Shown here piece by piece: positions 28,241-38,098 of a stretch of DNA of 64,000 nucleotides (positions within the stretch are counted from its first letter, which is position 1; each line of letters begins with the position of its first letter). Source of the stretch: Snodgrassella alvi (GTDB taxonomy: Bacteria; Pseudomonadota; Gammaproteobacteria; Burkholderiales; Neisseriaceae); NCBI RefSeq assembly GCF_002777425.1, contig NZ_MDVC01000115.1, positions 1-64,000 of the forward strand. Reading direction: 5' to 3'. A program made the position numbers and the translations under genes. The notes beneath the pieces were generated by a model. It was not told the DNA's origin. It searched no databases and saw nothing but the letters and a program-made list of their open reading frames with translations.

Positions 28241-29833
28241 CTAGTTTTGGTAAGGTCTGATTTCGTCAATGGGCAAATCCCGATAGTCAAAAATATTCAA
28301 ATCTGTATCCATCACCTGAATTTTTTTACGCGGGATGAAATCTGTTGATAAAACAGAATGTGTATTTAACTCATCAATTTTCTCAATACCCATCCAGTCA
28401 TAAATTAAATAATAATTATCCTCAGTAGGATATATCTCTCTATATTCACCGACCCATCTACTATTGGCGGGCACATTTGGGCTATACCAGATAAATTGCG
28501 GTACATCTACCCCCTCTTTAGTTGGATGCACAACAGCATGCGTGTAGTCTATCTGTCCCCGTTTAATCTTAATAGTTTGCCCATGATCTGAAAAATACAA
28601 TAATGAAGCTTTTTTGCTGCGTAAATGACTAAAAATTTCTCCTAATATTTTATCTGTAAAATGAATGGAATTATCATAACAGTCTTCTACTGGAGAACGC
28701 CCATTTTTAAACACCTGTTCACTTTCTGGGTATTTATTACATGCATTTTTATGACTACCATTAATGTGTAGAATAATCAATTTTTTTTCAACACTATTAT
28801 CATTCAATATTTTTATAAATCGGGGCAATAAAGTATTGTCATAACCACCGTTCAACCACTCCTTAGTTTCTGCTGCATTTGCAATGGTTGTAATTAATGT
28901 ATCATATTTATTAATCTTACCCTGTTTACTTAACCAGTAAGTTTTAAAGCCAGCCTGACCAGCCAGATTTACTACGTTATCACCCAGTTTATTAATACCC
29001 CTGTCATTTATCGTTCGACTACTTAAAACATTTGGTACCACCATCAATGTTACCGGAGCCGGAGCTACAGCCTGATTAAAAATGAACAGATTTGCCCGCT
29101 CTTTGTCGATATTAGGTGTAGTTAATCTGGAATAGCCATAAAGACTTAAATTAGCACGTCTGGCTGATTCACCTATTACGACTACATAAGTATCTATATC
29201 AGTTTCTTTACGCTGTAATTTATATACAGTTTGCTGCCCAGCTACGGTTTTAAGAACATTCATATCCTTATAAGCACGCGAAAGTATGGCAAAATTATTC
29301 AGTCCAGTATAAGGCCATACTTTTTCACCTAAATCAAAATTTTCCTGACTAAGTCGACCTTTAGCAATCTGCTCTAATGCTTTAAGCGGTATAGCTACTA
29401 TAAATAGTATTACAATAACTTTAAGAACACGCAAAGATAAAATTTGTGCTGTAGTTTTAATCAGTACAATTAAAATTGCAAATATAAATATTAAGCAAAA
29501 GATTATATGCCAGTAAGCGTGCAAAAAATCTATCGCTTCACTGGTATTGGAAGCTAACATAGTAATAGCTAGCTCCACATTAAACTGGCAATGATATATC
29601 TGAAATATTATCAGCGATATACTAGTATTAAAGCACCAGACAAGTAACAACAGAATCGAAAATATGCGCGTAAGCCTGCTTTTCCATAACAGAACTAACA
29701 GACAAAAATAACCAACTGTCGCACAATATAGACCAATTTGATAAATTACAGAGTAATTCGATGCATCAAGAATAGGTAAGCCACAAAAAGCAAGTAATAA
29801 TAAAATTACATATTTATTAATAACTAACTTCAA
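28241..29833 (-). CDS. Phosphoethanolamine transferase, sulfatase family (second copy)
   Basis: A 530-residue inner-membrane enzyme with five N-terminal helices (to about residue 165) and a periplasmic sulfatase fold. Motifs are IGESARRANLSLYGY, APAPVTLMVVP with the likely nucleophilic Thr, HINGSHKNACN and YFSDHGQ. It is related to the protein at 8912-10495 (compare YWLSKQGKINKYDTLITTIA with AWLSNQGALGQYDTSISTIA). The coding sequence is clearly more AT-rich than its neighbours, which may mean later acquisition. The start is TTG with GGGGA seven bases upstream. The acceptor (lipid A, LOS or protein) is unknown. Confidence 0.88.
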   Translation of the reverse strand: MKLVINKYVILLLLAFCGLPILDASNYSVIYQIGLYCATVGYFCLLVLLWKSRLTRIFSILLLLVWCFNTSISLIIFQIYHCQFNVELAITMLASNTSEAIDFLHAYWHIIFCLIFIFAILIVLIKTTAQILSLRVLKVIVILFIVAIPLKALEQIAKGRLSQENFDLGEKVWPYTGLNNFAILSRAYKDMNVLKTVAGQQTVYKLQRKETDIDTYVVVIGESARRANLSLYGYSRLTTPNIDKERANLFIFNQAVAPAPVTLMVVPNVLSSRTINDRGINKLGDNVVNLAGQAGFKTYWLSKQGKINKYDTLITTIANAAETKEWLNGGYDNTLLPRFIKILNDNSVEKKLIILHINGSHKNACNKYPESEQVFKNGRSPVEDCYDNSIHFTDKILGEIFSHLRSKKASLLYFSDHGQTIKIKRGQIDYTHAVVHPTKEGVDVPQFIWYSPNVPANSRWVGEYREIYPTEDNYYLIYDWMGIEKIDELNTHSVLSTDFIPRKKIQVMDTDLNIFDYRDLPIDEIRPYQN

Positions 29834-30044
29834 TGCTACGTCCCCAATAATACAAAAATAAAGAATTAAATTTTTATATAAATAGCATATAAATATAGTA
29901 ATTGACTATCTTAATAGCCTAAATTATGCTTAAACCTATATTAAGCAGCAGCTATTACTCAAACTTATAAAAATTTCTGGGTTTTGCAAAGGCTCTATAT
30001 AAAATAAACCCAATTAATTTCCATACCTGACAATAATTAAATTT

Positions 30045-30791
30045 TTATATATCGAATTTTACTGAATAATCATGCTGAAACTCTACGGTTTGTGTAATGG
30101 ATATCAGATTGATTACCATCTTTGCTGAGTGAATAGCTGCTTGCTGCAAAAACTGATCAAAACTAATTGAAGCATTGGCGTCGCCATTGTCTGAAATAGC
30201 ACGAATAATCACAAAAGGGACATTGAGCTGATGGCAGGTTTGTGCAATTGCAGCAGCTTCCATTTCCACGGCTACCACATCAGCAAAATTTTCTTTGATA
30301 AAACGGTTTTGTTCAGCGGTACCGATAAACTGATCACCACTCACGATTAAACCAGTATAGATTTCAGCACCAGCAAATACTTGAGCAGCCTGTTTGGCCA
30401 CATCAATAAGATGCTGGTTAGCAAAGAATCTTGGTGGCAATTGTGGTACCTGGCCAGGCACATAGCCAAAAACAGTGACATCAACATCGTGATGAGCCAC
30501 CTCATTACCAACCACTACATCCCCAATCTGAATACCAGCTTTCAGGCCACCAGCACTGCCCGTATTAATAACATAATCAGGTGCAAACCGTTCAATGATA
30601 ACTGAGGTAGTAAGCGCTGCGTTGACTTTACCTATGCCGCTCAGGGCAAGTATCACCGGTACCCCTTTAATTTCACCCTGATGAAAATGTACCGCTCCGG
30701 CCACACTATCCTGCCGGTTACCCAGCTGTTCAAGTAAATAATCCAGTTCGGGCTGCATTGCCGCAATAATTGCAATTAAAGGTTTATCCAT
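30045..30791 (-). CDS. mtnN: 5'-methylthioadenosine/S-adenosylhomocysteine nucleosidase
   Basis: Cleaves adenine from MTA, SAH and 5'-deoxyadenosine, recycling by-products of SAM use, and yields S-ribosylhomocysteine for LuxS where present. The 248-residue length is slightly above usual because of a short C-terminal tail. Motifs include IAAMQPELDYLL at the N-terminus, GSAGGLK, VEMEAAAIAQ (ribose-binding Glu) and the catalytic Asp in AISDNGD. It is cytoplasmic. Neighbours are unrelated, and AT-rich DNA separates it from the transferase gene. Confidence 0.95.
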   Translation of the reverse strand: MDKPLIAIIAAMQPELDYLLEQLGNRQDSVAGAVHFHQGEIKGVPVILALSGIGKVNAALTTSVIIERFAPDYVINTGSAGGLKAGIQIGDVVVGNEVAHHDVDVTVFGYVPGQVPQLPPRFFANQHLIDVAKQAAQVFAGAEIYTGLIVSGDQFIGTAEQNRFIKENFADVVAVEMEAAAIAQTCHQLNVPFVIIRAISDNGDANASISFDQFLQQAAIHSAKMVINLISITQTVEFQHDYSVKFDI

Positions 30792-30937
30792 GATTCAGTC
30801 TTTGTGATATTTCCTGATAAAGCAGAATAGCATAAATTTATTCCACCAACCAGAATATTATAGATACATAAAATTAAGTTTCACAGCATGGATTGTCAAA
30901 GTAAGCAGGCAAGATTAAAGCCAGCAAATAGGCAGAA

Positions 30938-32722
30938 TTAAAATAAAGACAACTGCGATTGTTTTTTAGCCAATTGAGCCAAGGCTGCACTTAATCCGCT
31001 GCGCCGCTGCTGGTTATTTTTTATACCTTGTGCCAACTGTCTGGCCGTACCACAAAAAGTAAATTGCTGTCTGGCGCGTGTAAGTGCTGTATACAAAAGA
31101 GAACGATTAAACAGAGGATCGTCTGCCGCTGCCTGCGCCTGAGGAGCCAGCAACCACACACTATCGTATTCCGAACCCTGACTTTTGTGCACTGTAATCG
31201 CAAATGCAGCTTCATGTTGAGGCAGACGGCTAAGGGAAATGGCACGATAGTTCGCACCGTCGGCAAAATAGGCAAGCAGGTGTCCCGAATTATCCCGATC
31301 CGGGAGAATGACACCAATATCACCATTAAACAAACCAACCCCATAATCATTCTGGGTAATCAGAATCGGCAGACCTGCAAACCAGCTATCAGTATTCAGA
31401 TGTAACTGCTGGCGTAAATAACGCCGGTACTGCTGGTTAAATGCTTCTGCATCAGCGCGCCATGCAGTCAATACCATAATATCTGTTAGATGGCTGAAAA
31501 CCGCTGCGATATTATTTTCAGCCACCGCCTGCCACCACATTCGCTGCTGTGAATATAAATCGCGGCTCAATCGCTGCATATCAGTCTGCTGCAATTGCAA
31601 CTGTGCTGGGAAACTGGTTACTGCATTAAGTGCTGCACTATCGTCACCATTGATACAAGCCATTGCCAACGCACCAATACCCTGAGTAGCGTCAAAGCGA
31701 TAACTGTGACTCAAAGTAGCAACATGTGCAGCCATATTGGCTTCATTGCTGGATGGGGGTAAAGGCTGCTCTAGCAAAAGCGCTGCGAGTTGCTGTTTCA
31801 GCACAGGAGACAATACTGTCGGCTGAGATAATTCTGCCAGCACATTACCGGCACCTACCGCCGGCAACTGGTTGGCATCTCCGAGCAATATCAGGCGCAC
31901 ATCAGGTTTTAATGCGCGCAACAGTGCCCGAAACAGGGATAAATCTAGCATGGAAGATTCATCAACCACCAGAATATCCACCGGCAAGGGGTGTTCCGCA
32001 TCATATGGACCCGTTAACAGCGGCGGCTGTAGTTGTAGCAACCGGTGCACCGTCTGACCTGTTAAACGTCCCAGTAATTGCATACTGCTGTCCGGTAGGG
32101 GCAGTTTATTCAGGGCACGTTGTAAAGCATTAGCCATATGAGCAGCCGCTTTACCGGTAGGCGCCACCAGCGCAATCTGTGGTGGACGCGACAACGGCCA
32201 GGCGTGTTTGAGTAATAATCCCAGAATTTTGGCAACCGTAGTTGTTTTCCCCGTGCCCGGTCCACCATTAATCACCACAAAATGCTGGATTAAGGCCAGT
32301 GCAGCCGCGAAGCGCTGCTGGGCACTGTCTGCTTCAGGAAACCAGCTGGCCAGATCGGCAGCCACAGCCGCGTCATTTATCCTTGCAGGCGCAATATCGG
32401 CCAACCGCCACAAGCTCTCAGCAATATCCTGTTCTAGCTGCCACATACGCCCTAAAAATAAATGATTGTTTTGCAGAATAAACGGAGTATAAGCTCCGGC
32501 AGCGCCCACCAAAACACGACAGTTGCGGATTGCCGCCAGATGTTCGCGGGGTACCACAATATGACTGTCTCCCCGATTGAAAGCCCATAACAGCGCGTCT
32601 GCCCATGGCTGCATAACAGCCCACTCAGTGTGTGCGACCACACCAAGCACCTGAGTCATTGCCTGTAGCGCCGGATGGGTAGCCTGTGCGGAAACCTCAA
32701 CCAGATTGACATTATCAGCCAT
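30938..32722 (-). CDS. recD: Exodeoxyribonuclease V alpha subunit RecD
   Basis: The fast 5'-3' helicase of RecBCD, which processes double-strand breaks. It is 594 residues with Walker A INGGPGTGKTTTVAK near 160, Walker B DILVVDESSMLD, and C-terminal helicase motifs AITVHKSQGSEYD and YTALTRARQQ. An upstream TTG in the same frame would add two residues; ATG at 32722 is preferred. recB and recC are not in the window. lolD lies 39 bases upstream on the same strand, so cotranscription with lolCD is possible. Confidence 0.94.
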   Translation of the reverse strand: MADNVNLVEVSAQATHPALQAMTQVLGVVAHTEWAVMQPWADALLWAFNRGDSHIVVPREHLAAIRNCRVLVGAAGAYTPFILQNNHLFLGRMWQLEQDIAESLWRLADIAPARINDAAVAADLASWFPEADSAQQRFAAALALIQHFVVINGGPGTGKTTTVAKILGLLLKHAWPLSRPPQIALVAPTGKAAAHMANALQRALNKLPLPDSSMQLLGRLTGQTVHRLLQLQPPLLTGPYDAEHPLPVDILVVDESSMLDLSLFRALLRALKPDVRLILLGDANQLPAVGAGNVLAELSQPTVLSPVLKQQLAALLLEQPLPPSSNEANMAAHVATLSHSYRFDATQGIGALAMACINGDDSAALNAVTSFPAQLQLQQTDMQRLSRDLYSQQRMWWQAVAENNIAAVFSHLTDIMVLTAWRADAEAFNQQYRRYLRQQLHLNTDSWFAGLPILITQNDYGVGLFNGDIGVILPDRDNSGHLLAYFADGANYRAISLSRLPQHEAAFAITVHKSQGSEYDSVWLLAPQAQAAADDPLFNRSLLYTALTRARQQFTFCGTARQLAQGIKNNQQRRSGLSAALAQLAKKQSQLSLF

Positions 32723-32761
32723 GCACAATCAACCAAGATGACAAAATACGATTTCCCTACT

Positions 32762-33457
32762 TTAGTTAGCAATAAATGGTGATAATCTGCCGTCTGTTAC
32801 CGTTAAAACCTCATCAAAGCGGGCGGCCAGCTCATCATCATGGGTTACCACAACCAGACTGGTATCCAGTTCATGCTGTAAATCCAGCATTATATCCAGT
32901 ACATTGCCAGCGTTTTTCCGATCCAGATTACCGGTTGGTTCGTCGGCCAGTATACAGGCAGGATGAGTAACCATAGCCCGTGCAATTGCAGCCCGTTGCC
33001 GTTCTCCACCAGACAGTTCACCCGGCCGGTGCGCCATCCGCTGTTTCAGTCCCACTTTATCCAGCATTGCTTGCGCCTGCTCTTCAGCCTGAGCTTTAGA
33101 CATGCGCCCTATCAGCAGAGGCATCATCACGTTTTCTAATGCTGAAAACTCTGGTAACAAATGATGAAACTGATAAACAAAGCCCAGGTACTGATTACGC
33201 AACTGACCTACAGCTTTCTGACTCAACTGGGTTATACCCTGCCCCATCAAACGTATTGTGCCACTACTAGGGGTATCCAGTCCCCCAAGCAGATGCAGCA
33301 AAGTGGATTTGCCGCTACCGGAAGCACCAACAATACTGATACTCTGGCCACGCCTGACATTAAAATGCAAATCATCCAGCACCGATACCTGTAAATACCC
33401 ATCATCATAGGTTTTACAAACATGCTCACATTCAATAACATACTCGGGTTTATTCAT
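32762..33457 (-). CDS. lolD: Lipoprotein-releasing ABC transporter ATPase LolD
   Basis: ATPase of the complex that extracts mature lipoproteins from the inner membrane and hands them to LolA. Motifs: Walker [10 protein letters not shown], signature [15 protein letters not shown], Walker [12 protein letters not shown], switch His in VVTHDDELA. The frame opens at 33520, but ATG at 33457 ([10 protein letters not shown]) matches known LolD starts and overlaps the end of lolC by 8 bases, as expected for coupled genes. The product is 231 residues. Confidence 0.95.
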   Translation of the reverse strand: MNKPEYVIECEHVCKTYDDGYLQVSVLDDLHFNVRRGQSISIVGASGSGKSTLLHLLGGLDTPSSGTIRLMGQGITQLSQKAVGQLRNQYLGFVYQFHHLLPEFSALENVMMPLLIGRMSKAQAEEQAQAMLDKVGLKQRMAHRPGELSGGERQRAAIARAMVTHPACILADEPTGNLDRKNAGNVLDIMLDLQHELDTSLVVVTHDDELAARFDEVLTVTDGRLSPFIAN

Positions 33458-34700
33458 AGCGCAAAGCCTCTGCCGGTTGCGTTTTGGCGGCACGCCAGCT
33501 TGGATACAATGTGGCAACAAAGGCCAGCAACAAAGAAATCACTGCAATCATGCATACGTCAGAAAATTTGACATCCGTAGGCAGATAACTCACAAAATAA
33601 ATCTGGGACGGTATCAGGTGTTTGCCGGTCATATGTTCAAAAAAGGCAACAATGCGGCCAATATTCAATCCGAGCGTTACCCCGAAAATCACCCCAAAAA
33701 AGGTACCGAGAAATCCGGCTACTGCCCCCTGAATCATGAAAATACGCATTACACCACCCGGAGAAAGTCCAAGTGTGCGCAATATGGCAATATCAGCCTG
33801 TTTTTCAGTTACAGCCATCACTAACGACGACACCAGATTAAAAGCTGCTACAGCGATAATTAACAACAGAATAATGAACATTATTCGTTTTTCCATCTGC
33901 ACCGCATCAAAATAGCTGCGATTCTGGAAAGTCCAGTCGCGAATCCAGATTTCATTCTGTAGTTTTGCCGGTACCAACTTCTGAATCACAAAAGGCGCAT
34001 TCTGCGGATCGGCCAATTTCAGGCGCAAACCACTCACATTATTGCCTAGCCGATACAGTTTTTGCGCATCGGTGATATGGGTTAAGGCAAGCGTATTATC
34101 CACCTCATAAATCTTCGTTGTAATCACACCTACCAAAGTAAACTGTTTTAAACGCGGCACCATGCCGGCTGGTGTTACATTGCCATCTGGCGTGATTACA
34201 GTAACCTTGTCACCAATATTGGCGCCAAGCCCGTCAGCGAGGTCTTTACCCAAAAGAATACCAAACTCACCCGGCTTAAGACTGGCAAAACCATTATTAG
34301 GCATTCCCTGACCATAATCGACAACATTACCTTCCAGTGCCGGTTCAATCCCGCGAATTTGCACACCACGCACCTCTCCTGCATTGGCCAGTAATGCCTG
34401 ATCAGCTACATAGGGCGCCGATCCCACCACCTGTTGGTTATCTTTTATCAGCTTCTGTAAATCCTGCCAGTGCTGATCCAGACTGTTTTCGTAAAACCCC
34501 ATTTCAGCATGAGGAGCCACACTGAGTAACTGATTACGGATTTCTTTTTGAAAACCATTCATCACAGACAGTACAACAATCAATGTTGATACGCCAAGCG
34601 CGATACCAGCAATAGATACCGCAGTGATGAATGACATAAACCCATTACGTTTCCTGGCACGTAAATAACGTAAGCCAATCCATGTTTCCAGAGATGCCAT
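33450..34700 (-). CDS. lolC: Lipoprotein-releasing ABC transporter permease (LolC/LolE or LolF type)
   Basis: A 416-residue inner-membrane permease with one N-terminal span (about 25-47), a large periplasmic domain that contacts LolA, and three C-terminal spans (about 275-400). The start shows [19 protein letters not shown], typical of LolC/E. No second permease gene lies beside it, which fits a homodimeric LolF arrangement rather than the LolC-LolE pair of E. coli; a copy elsewhere cannot be excluded. It overlaps lolD by 8 bases. Its promoter lies in the long divergent gap with the flavin reductase gene. Confidence 0.92.
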   Translation of the reverse strand: MASLETWIGLRYLRARKRNGFMSFITAVSIAGIALGVSTLIVVLSVMNGFQKEIRNQLLSVAPHAEMGFYENSLDQHWQDLQKLIKDNQQVVGSAPYVADQALLANAGEVRGVQIRGIEPALEGNVVDYGQGMPNNGFASLKPGEFGILLGKDLADGLGANIGDKVTVITPDGNVTPAGMVPRLKQFTLVGVITTKIYEVDNTLALTHITDAQKLYRLGNNVSGLRLKLADPQNAPFVIQKLVPAKLQNEIWIRDWTFQNRSYFDAVQMEKRIMFIILLLIIAVAAFNLVSSLVMAVTEKQADIAILRTLGLSPGGVMRIFMIQGAVAGFLGTFFGVIFGVTLGLNIGRIVAFFEHMTGKHLIPSQIYFVSYLPTDVKFSDVCMIAVISLLLAFVATLYPSWRAAKTQPAEALRYE

Positions 34701-35160
34701 GAGTGCTATATTTCAATAGAAAAAACAGATTGTACCTGAGCGCGGCAAGCAACGTCATGCTTGTGTCTCATTGTGCAATTGTTAATATTTGTTAATAAAA
34801 TAAACTCAATCTGTCTGCGTATGGTGAAAATTATCTTAATACAGCCAACAAGATTATATAAACACATGAAATTAATATACTTTTAATATTTATATCGATA
34901 GCAGCAAACTTAAAACAAATACTGCTACCCTTATATGTAGCAGCACTATTCTTAATTATTTTATTCTGCCAGAAATCGCCCATGCATAGCCAGATATCAG
35001 AAAATTCCTATTTCCAGTGCAATATCATGCAGGACACACCTGCTGTCCTGACCAGAAATTTAATGCTGGCAATAAACTTGCAGAAAGACATATATAACAA
35101 TAGCCGCAAAAATATATTCATTTTATAAACTACTACTTTACCAGATTTAACCAGCTAAAT
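34701..35160. other. Long divergent intergenic region upstream of the flavin reductase
   Basis: This stretch has no protein gene. Two hairpins stand out: ctgctac / gtagcag at 34922-34943 and caggaca / tgtcctg at 35030-35050. Neither has a good T tract. They may belong to a leader or small RNA, or have no role. Confidence 0.4.
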
Positions 35161-35207
35161 TTGACACGTATCAATACAATAAATTAAATACATGCCATTG
35201 TTATATT
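35161..35207 (+). promoter_or_regulatory. FNR box and -10 of the flavin reductase-apbE operon
   Basis: TTGACACGTATCAA (35161-35174) is one base from the symmetric FNR consensus. A -10 candidate TATATT (35202-35207) gives a start near 35213 with the box centred at about -45, close to the class II activator position (-41.5). The box is about 125 bases before the reductase start. It predicts activation when oxygen is low. Confidence 0.65.
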
Positions 35208-35297
35208 TATGCCTTTTATTCAATAGATAACCCCTCAGGTTTTACGCTACCATGCGCATATTTTTTTATACCAAGTTCTGATTAATTGGCATTGAAT

Positions 35298-38075
35298 ATG
35301 AATAATCCATCTTCTCCCCTTTTTAATCCGCTTACCTTACCCAACGGTGTTGTACTGAAAAACCGTCTGGTGATGGCGCCCATGACTACCTGCTGTGGTT
35401 TTTATGATGGTACCGTCACTGATAACCTGATTGATTACTATCGAGAGCGTTCTGGCAGTATAGGCACAGTAATTGTTGAATGCGGCTATGTAGATGCACT
35501 GGGACCAGCTTTTCCCGGTGCAATAGGTATTCACAACGATGACTGCATTGAAGGGCTGAGTCTCTTGGCCGCAGCCATAAAAGAACGCGGCTCCAAAGCA
35601 GTTATACAAATCTATCATGGCGGGCGTATGGTAGAGCCTCGGCTAATCGGCGGCCAGACACCTGTAGGCCCCAGTGCCATCGCTATTCCACGGCCGAATG
35701 CAACCGTACCGGTAGCCATGACAGCTGGCGAAGTTGAAGACATGATTGGTAAATTTGGCGAAGCGGCACGACGTGCAATTGCCGCAGGTTTTGATGGTAT
35801 TGAAATTCACGGAGCCAACACCTATCTGATTCAGCAATTTTTCTCTCCTCATGCCAATCAGCGGCAGGACAAATGGGGTGGCAGCCGCGAAAACCGTACC
35901 CGCTTCCCGCTGGCCGTACTGGAAATCAGCCGGCAGATGGCACAGAAACATGCCACTAGCGAATTTATTATCGGTTACCGGTTCTCACCGGAAGAACTGG
36001 AAGTGCCGGGTATTACTTTTGACGATTCCCTATTCCTGCTAGATAAACTGGCTCAGGCCGGTTTAGACTATGTCCATTTTTCCATGGCGGCCACATTACG
36101 CCCATCCATTATTGACAGCAGCGATGAAACCCCATTAATTGACAAATACATGCAGCTGCGTTCTGCCACACTGGCCAAAATACCGGTTATCGGCGTGGGT
36201 AATGTCGTGAATAAGGCCGATGCAGAAACAGCAATGGCACATGGCTATGATCTGGTTGCAGCCGGAAGAGCCTGTGTAGCTTATCCAGACTGGGCTGAGC
36301 GTATTCAGAACCAAAATGATTTACAGCTATCCATGAATAGCGACCAGCGGGCTAATCTGTGCATACCAGAACCATTATGGCGTTTTCCCCTTATTCACAG
36401 CATGGTACGCGAAATCAATACGAAAAAATTCCATGCCGGCACTTATCAGCAAACCGTTAGTGACGATTTCGACAATAAATTCGTTATCAATGTTGAACTG
36501 GGGCAGGACTTTATTAAAGACCTGTCACTGGTCAATACCGAACAACTGGATCACGTTTCTATTCGTAATTTTAATGAAATCAAAGAGCGTATTCTGGCCG
36601 CTAACAGCCCTTATGTAGATGCAATCAGCGGTGCTACTTCACAATGTGATGCATTTAAAAAAGCAGTTACCAAAGCCATATCTACTTCTTATAAAGTGGC
36701 CACCATCGTCGAAGGTGGCGATGCTGATGACAAATCATGTGATGTTGTTGTAGTGGGTAGTGGTGGCGCCGGTCTGGCCGCAGCCATTGAAGCACATGAT
36801 AAAGGTGCTTCAGTTATCATCATTGAAAAAATGCCGGTTACCGGTGGTAATACCAACAAAGCCTCAGCCGGCATGAATGCAGCGGAAAGCCGTTTCCAGC
36901 AACAGGCAGGGATTATCGACCATAAAGAATGGTTCTATAATGAAACGCTTAAAGGCGGTAAAAACAAAAACAACCCGCAATTATTGCACTACTTTGTCGA
37001 ACACGCTCCGGCAGCGATAGACTGGCTGGATGAAAAAGGAATTCAGTTAAATAATTTAACTACTACCGGCGGCATGAGTGTAGACCGCACCCATCGCCCA
37101 GATAGTGGTGCAGCCGTTGGTGGTTATCTGATTAGCGGCCTGTTGAAGAACATCAATGATCGTGGCATTGAAGTAATGCTCGATACCTCTGTTACCGATA
37201 TTGAAATGAAAGATGGCCGCATCAATGCAGTAATGGTGTGCGATGAAGAAGGCAATGAACAACGCATCAGCACCAAAACAGTCATTGTCGCAACCGGCGG
37301 CTTTGGTGCCAATGCACAGATGGTTACACATTACCGGCCTGATTTAGCTAATTTTGTCACCACCAACCATAAAGGTGCGACAGGTTCAGGCATTGCACTG
37401 TTACAGAAAATCGGTGCCGGCACTGTCGACATGAATGAAATACAGATACACCCCACAGTAGAACAAAATACAGCCTATCTGATTTCAGAATCCATTCGCG
37501 GCGGTGGTGCCATTCTGGTATCGCAGTACGGTAAACGCTTTGTCAATGAAATGGATACGCGTGACAAAGTTTCCAACAGCATTATTGACCTGCCTGAACA
37601 TTATGCTTACATACTGTTTGATGAACAAATTCGAGCCGAAAACAAGGCAGCAGAAACTTATATCGGCAAAGGACTGGCAGTACAGGCCACCTCACTGGCA
37701 GAACTGGCCGATAAACTGAACATCAATGCCGAGAATCTTGCTAACACTGTAGAATGCTACAACCGTTTTGTAGAACAACAACATGATGAAGATTTCGGGC
37801 GTACTACCGGCATGCGCCATCCATTAAATCAGCCATCCTTTTATGCCATCCAGATTGCCCCGGGCATTCACCATACCATGGGCGGTGTAACCATCAATAC
37901 CAACACCGAAGTACTGGATACCCAAGCACAGGTTATTAAAGGTGCCTATGCCGCAGGTGAAGTAGCTGGTGGTGTGCATGGTGGCAACCGCATAGGTGGC
38001 AATGCCATTGCCGATATCATTATCTTTGGTATTCAGGCTGGCGATCAGGCTGCCGCTTATGCTAAAAACCATTAA
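35298..38075 (+). CDS. Three-domain NADH-dependent flavin reductase (fumarate/acrylate reductase type)
   Basis: About 925 residues in three parts. Residues 1-370 form an old-yellow-enzyme TIM barrel (PLTLPNGVVLKNRLVMAPMT, HGANTYLIQQFFSP) that should accept NADH. Residues 385-465 form an FMN_bind domain with the covalent FMN motif DAISGAT near 446. Residues 478-925 form a FAD_binding_2 fumarate-reductase domain (VVGSGGAGLAAAIEA, SIRGGGAILV, HHTMGG, GGVHGGNRIGGNA) that keeps the Arg and His residues used for dicarboxylate reduction. This layout matches the cytoplasmic NADH:acrylate reductase of Vibrio and resembles the NADH:fumarate reductase of Klebsiella. The substrate is not certain. There is no signal peptide. 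A TTG four codons upstream is an alternative start. Confidence 0.9.
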   Translation: MNNPSSPLFNPLTLPNGVVLKNRLVMAPMTTCCGFYDGTVTDNLIDYYRERSGSIGTVIVECGYVDALGPAFPGAIGIHNDDCIEGLSLLAAAIKERGSKAVIQIYHGGRMVEPRLIGGQTPVGPSAIAIPRPNATVPVAMTAGEVEDMIGKFGEAARRAIAAGFDGIEIHGANTYLIQQFFSPHANQRQDKWGGSRENRTRFPLAVLEISRQMAQKHATSEFIIGYRFSPEELEVPGITFDDSLFLLDKLAQAGLDYVHFSMAATLRPSIIDSSDETPLIDKYMQLRSATLAKIPVIGVGNVVNKADAETAMAHGYDLVAAGRACVAYPDWAERIQNQNDLQLSMNSDQRANLCIPEPLWRFPLIHSMVREINTKKFHAGTYQQTVSDDFDNKFVINVELGQDFIKDLSLVNTEQLDHVSIRNFNEIKERILAANSPYVDAISGATSQCDAFKKAVTKAISTSYKVATIVEGGDADDKSCDVVVVGSGGAGLAAAIEAHDKGASVIIIEKMPVTGGNTNKASAGMNAAESRFQQQAGIIDHKEWFYNETLKGGKNKNNPQLLHYFVEHAPAAIDWLDEKGIQLNNLTTTGGMSVDRTHRPDSGAAVGGYLISGLLKNINDRGIEVMLDTSVTDIEMKDGRINAVMVCDEEGNEQRISTKTVIVATGGFGANAQMVTHYRPDLANFVTTNHKGATGSGIALLQKIGAGTVDMNEIQIHPTVEQNTAYLISESIRGGGAILVSQYGKRFVNEMDTRDKVSNSIIDLPEHYAYILFDEQIRAENKAAETYIGKGLAVQATSLAELADKLNINAENLANTVECYNRFVEQQHDEDFGRTTGMRHPLNQPSFYAIQIAPGIHHTMGGVTINTNTEVLDTQAQVIKGAYAAGEVAGGVHGGNRIGGNAIADIIIFGIQAGDQAAAYAKNH

Positions 38076-38098
38076 CTATTAACACATAGCTCATCACC

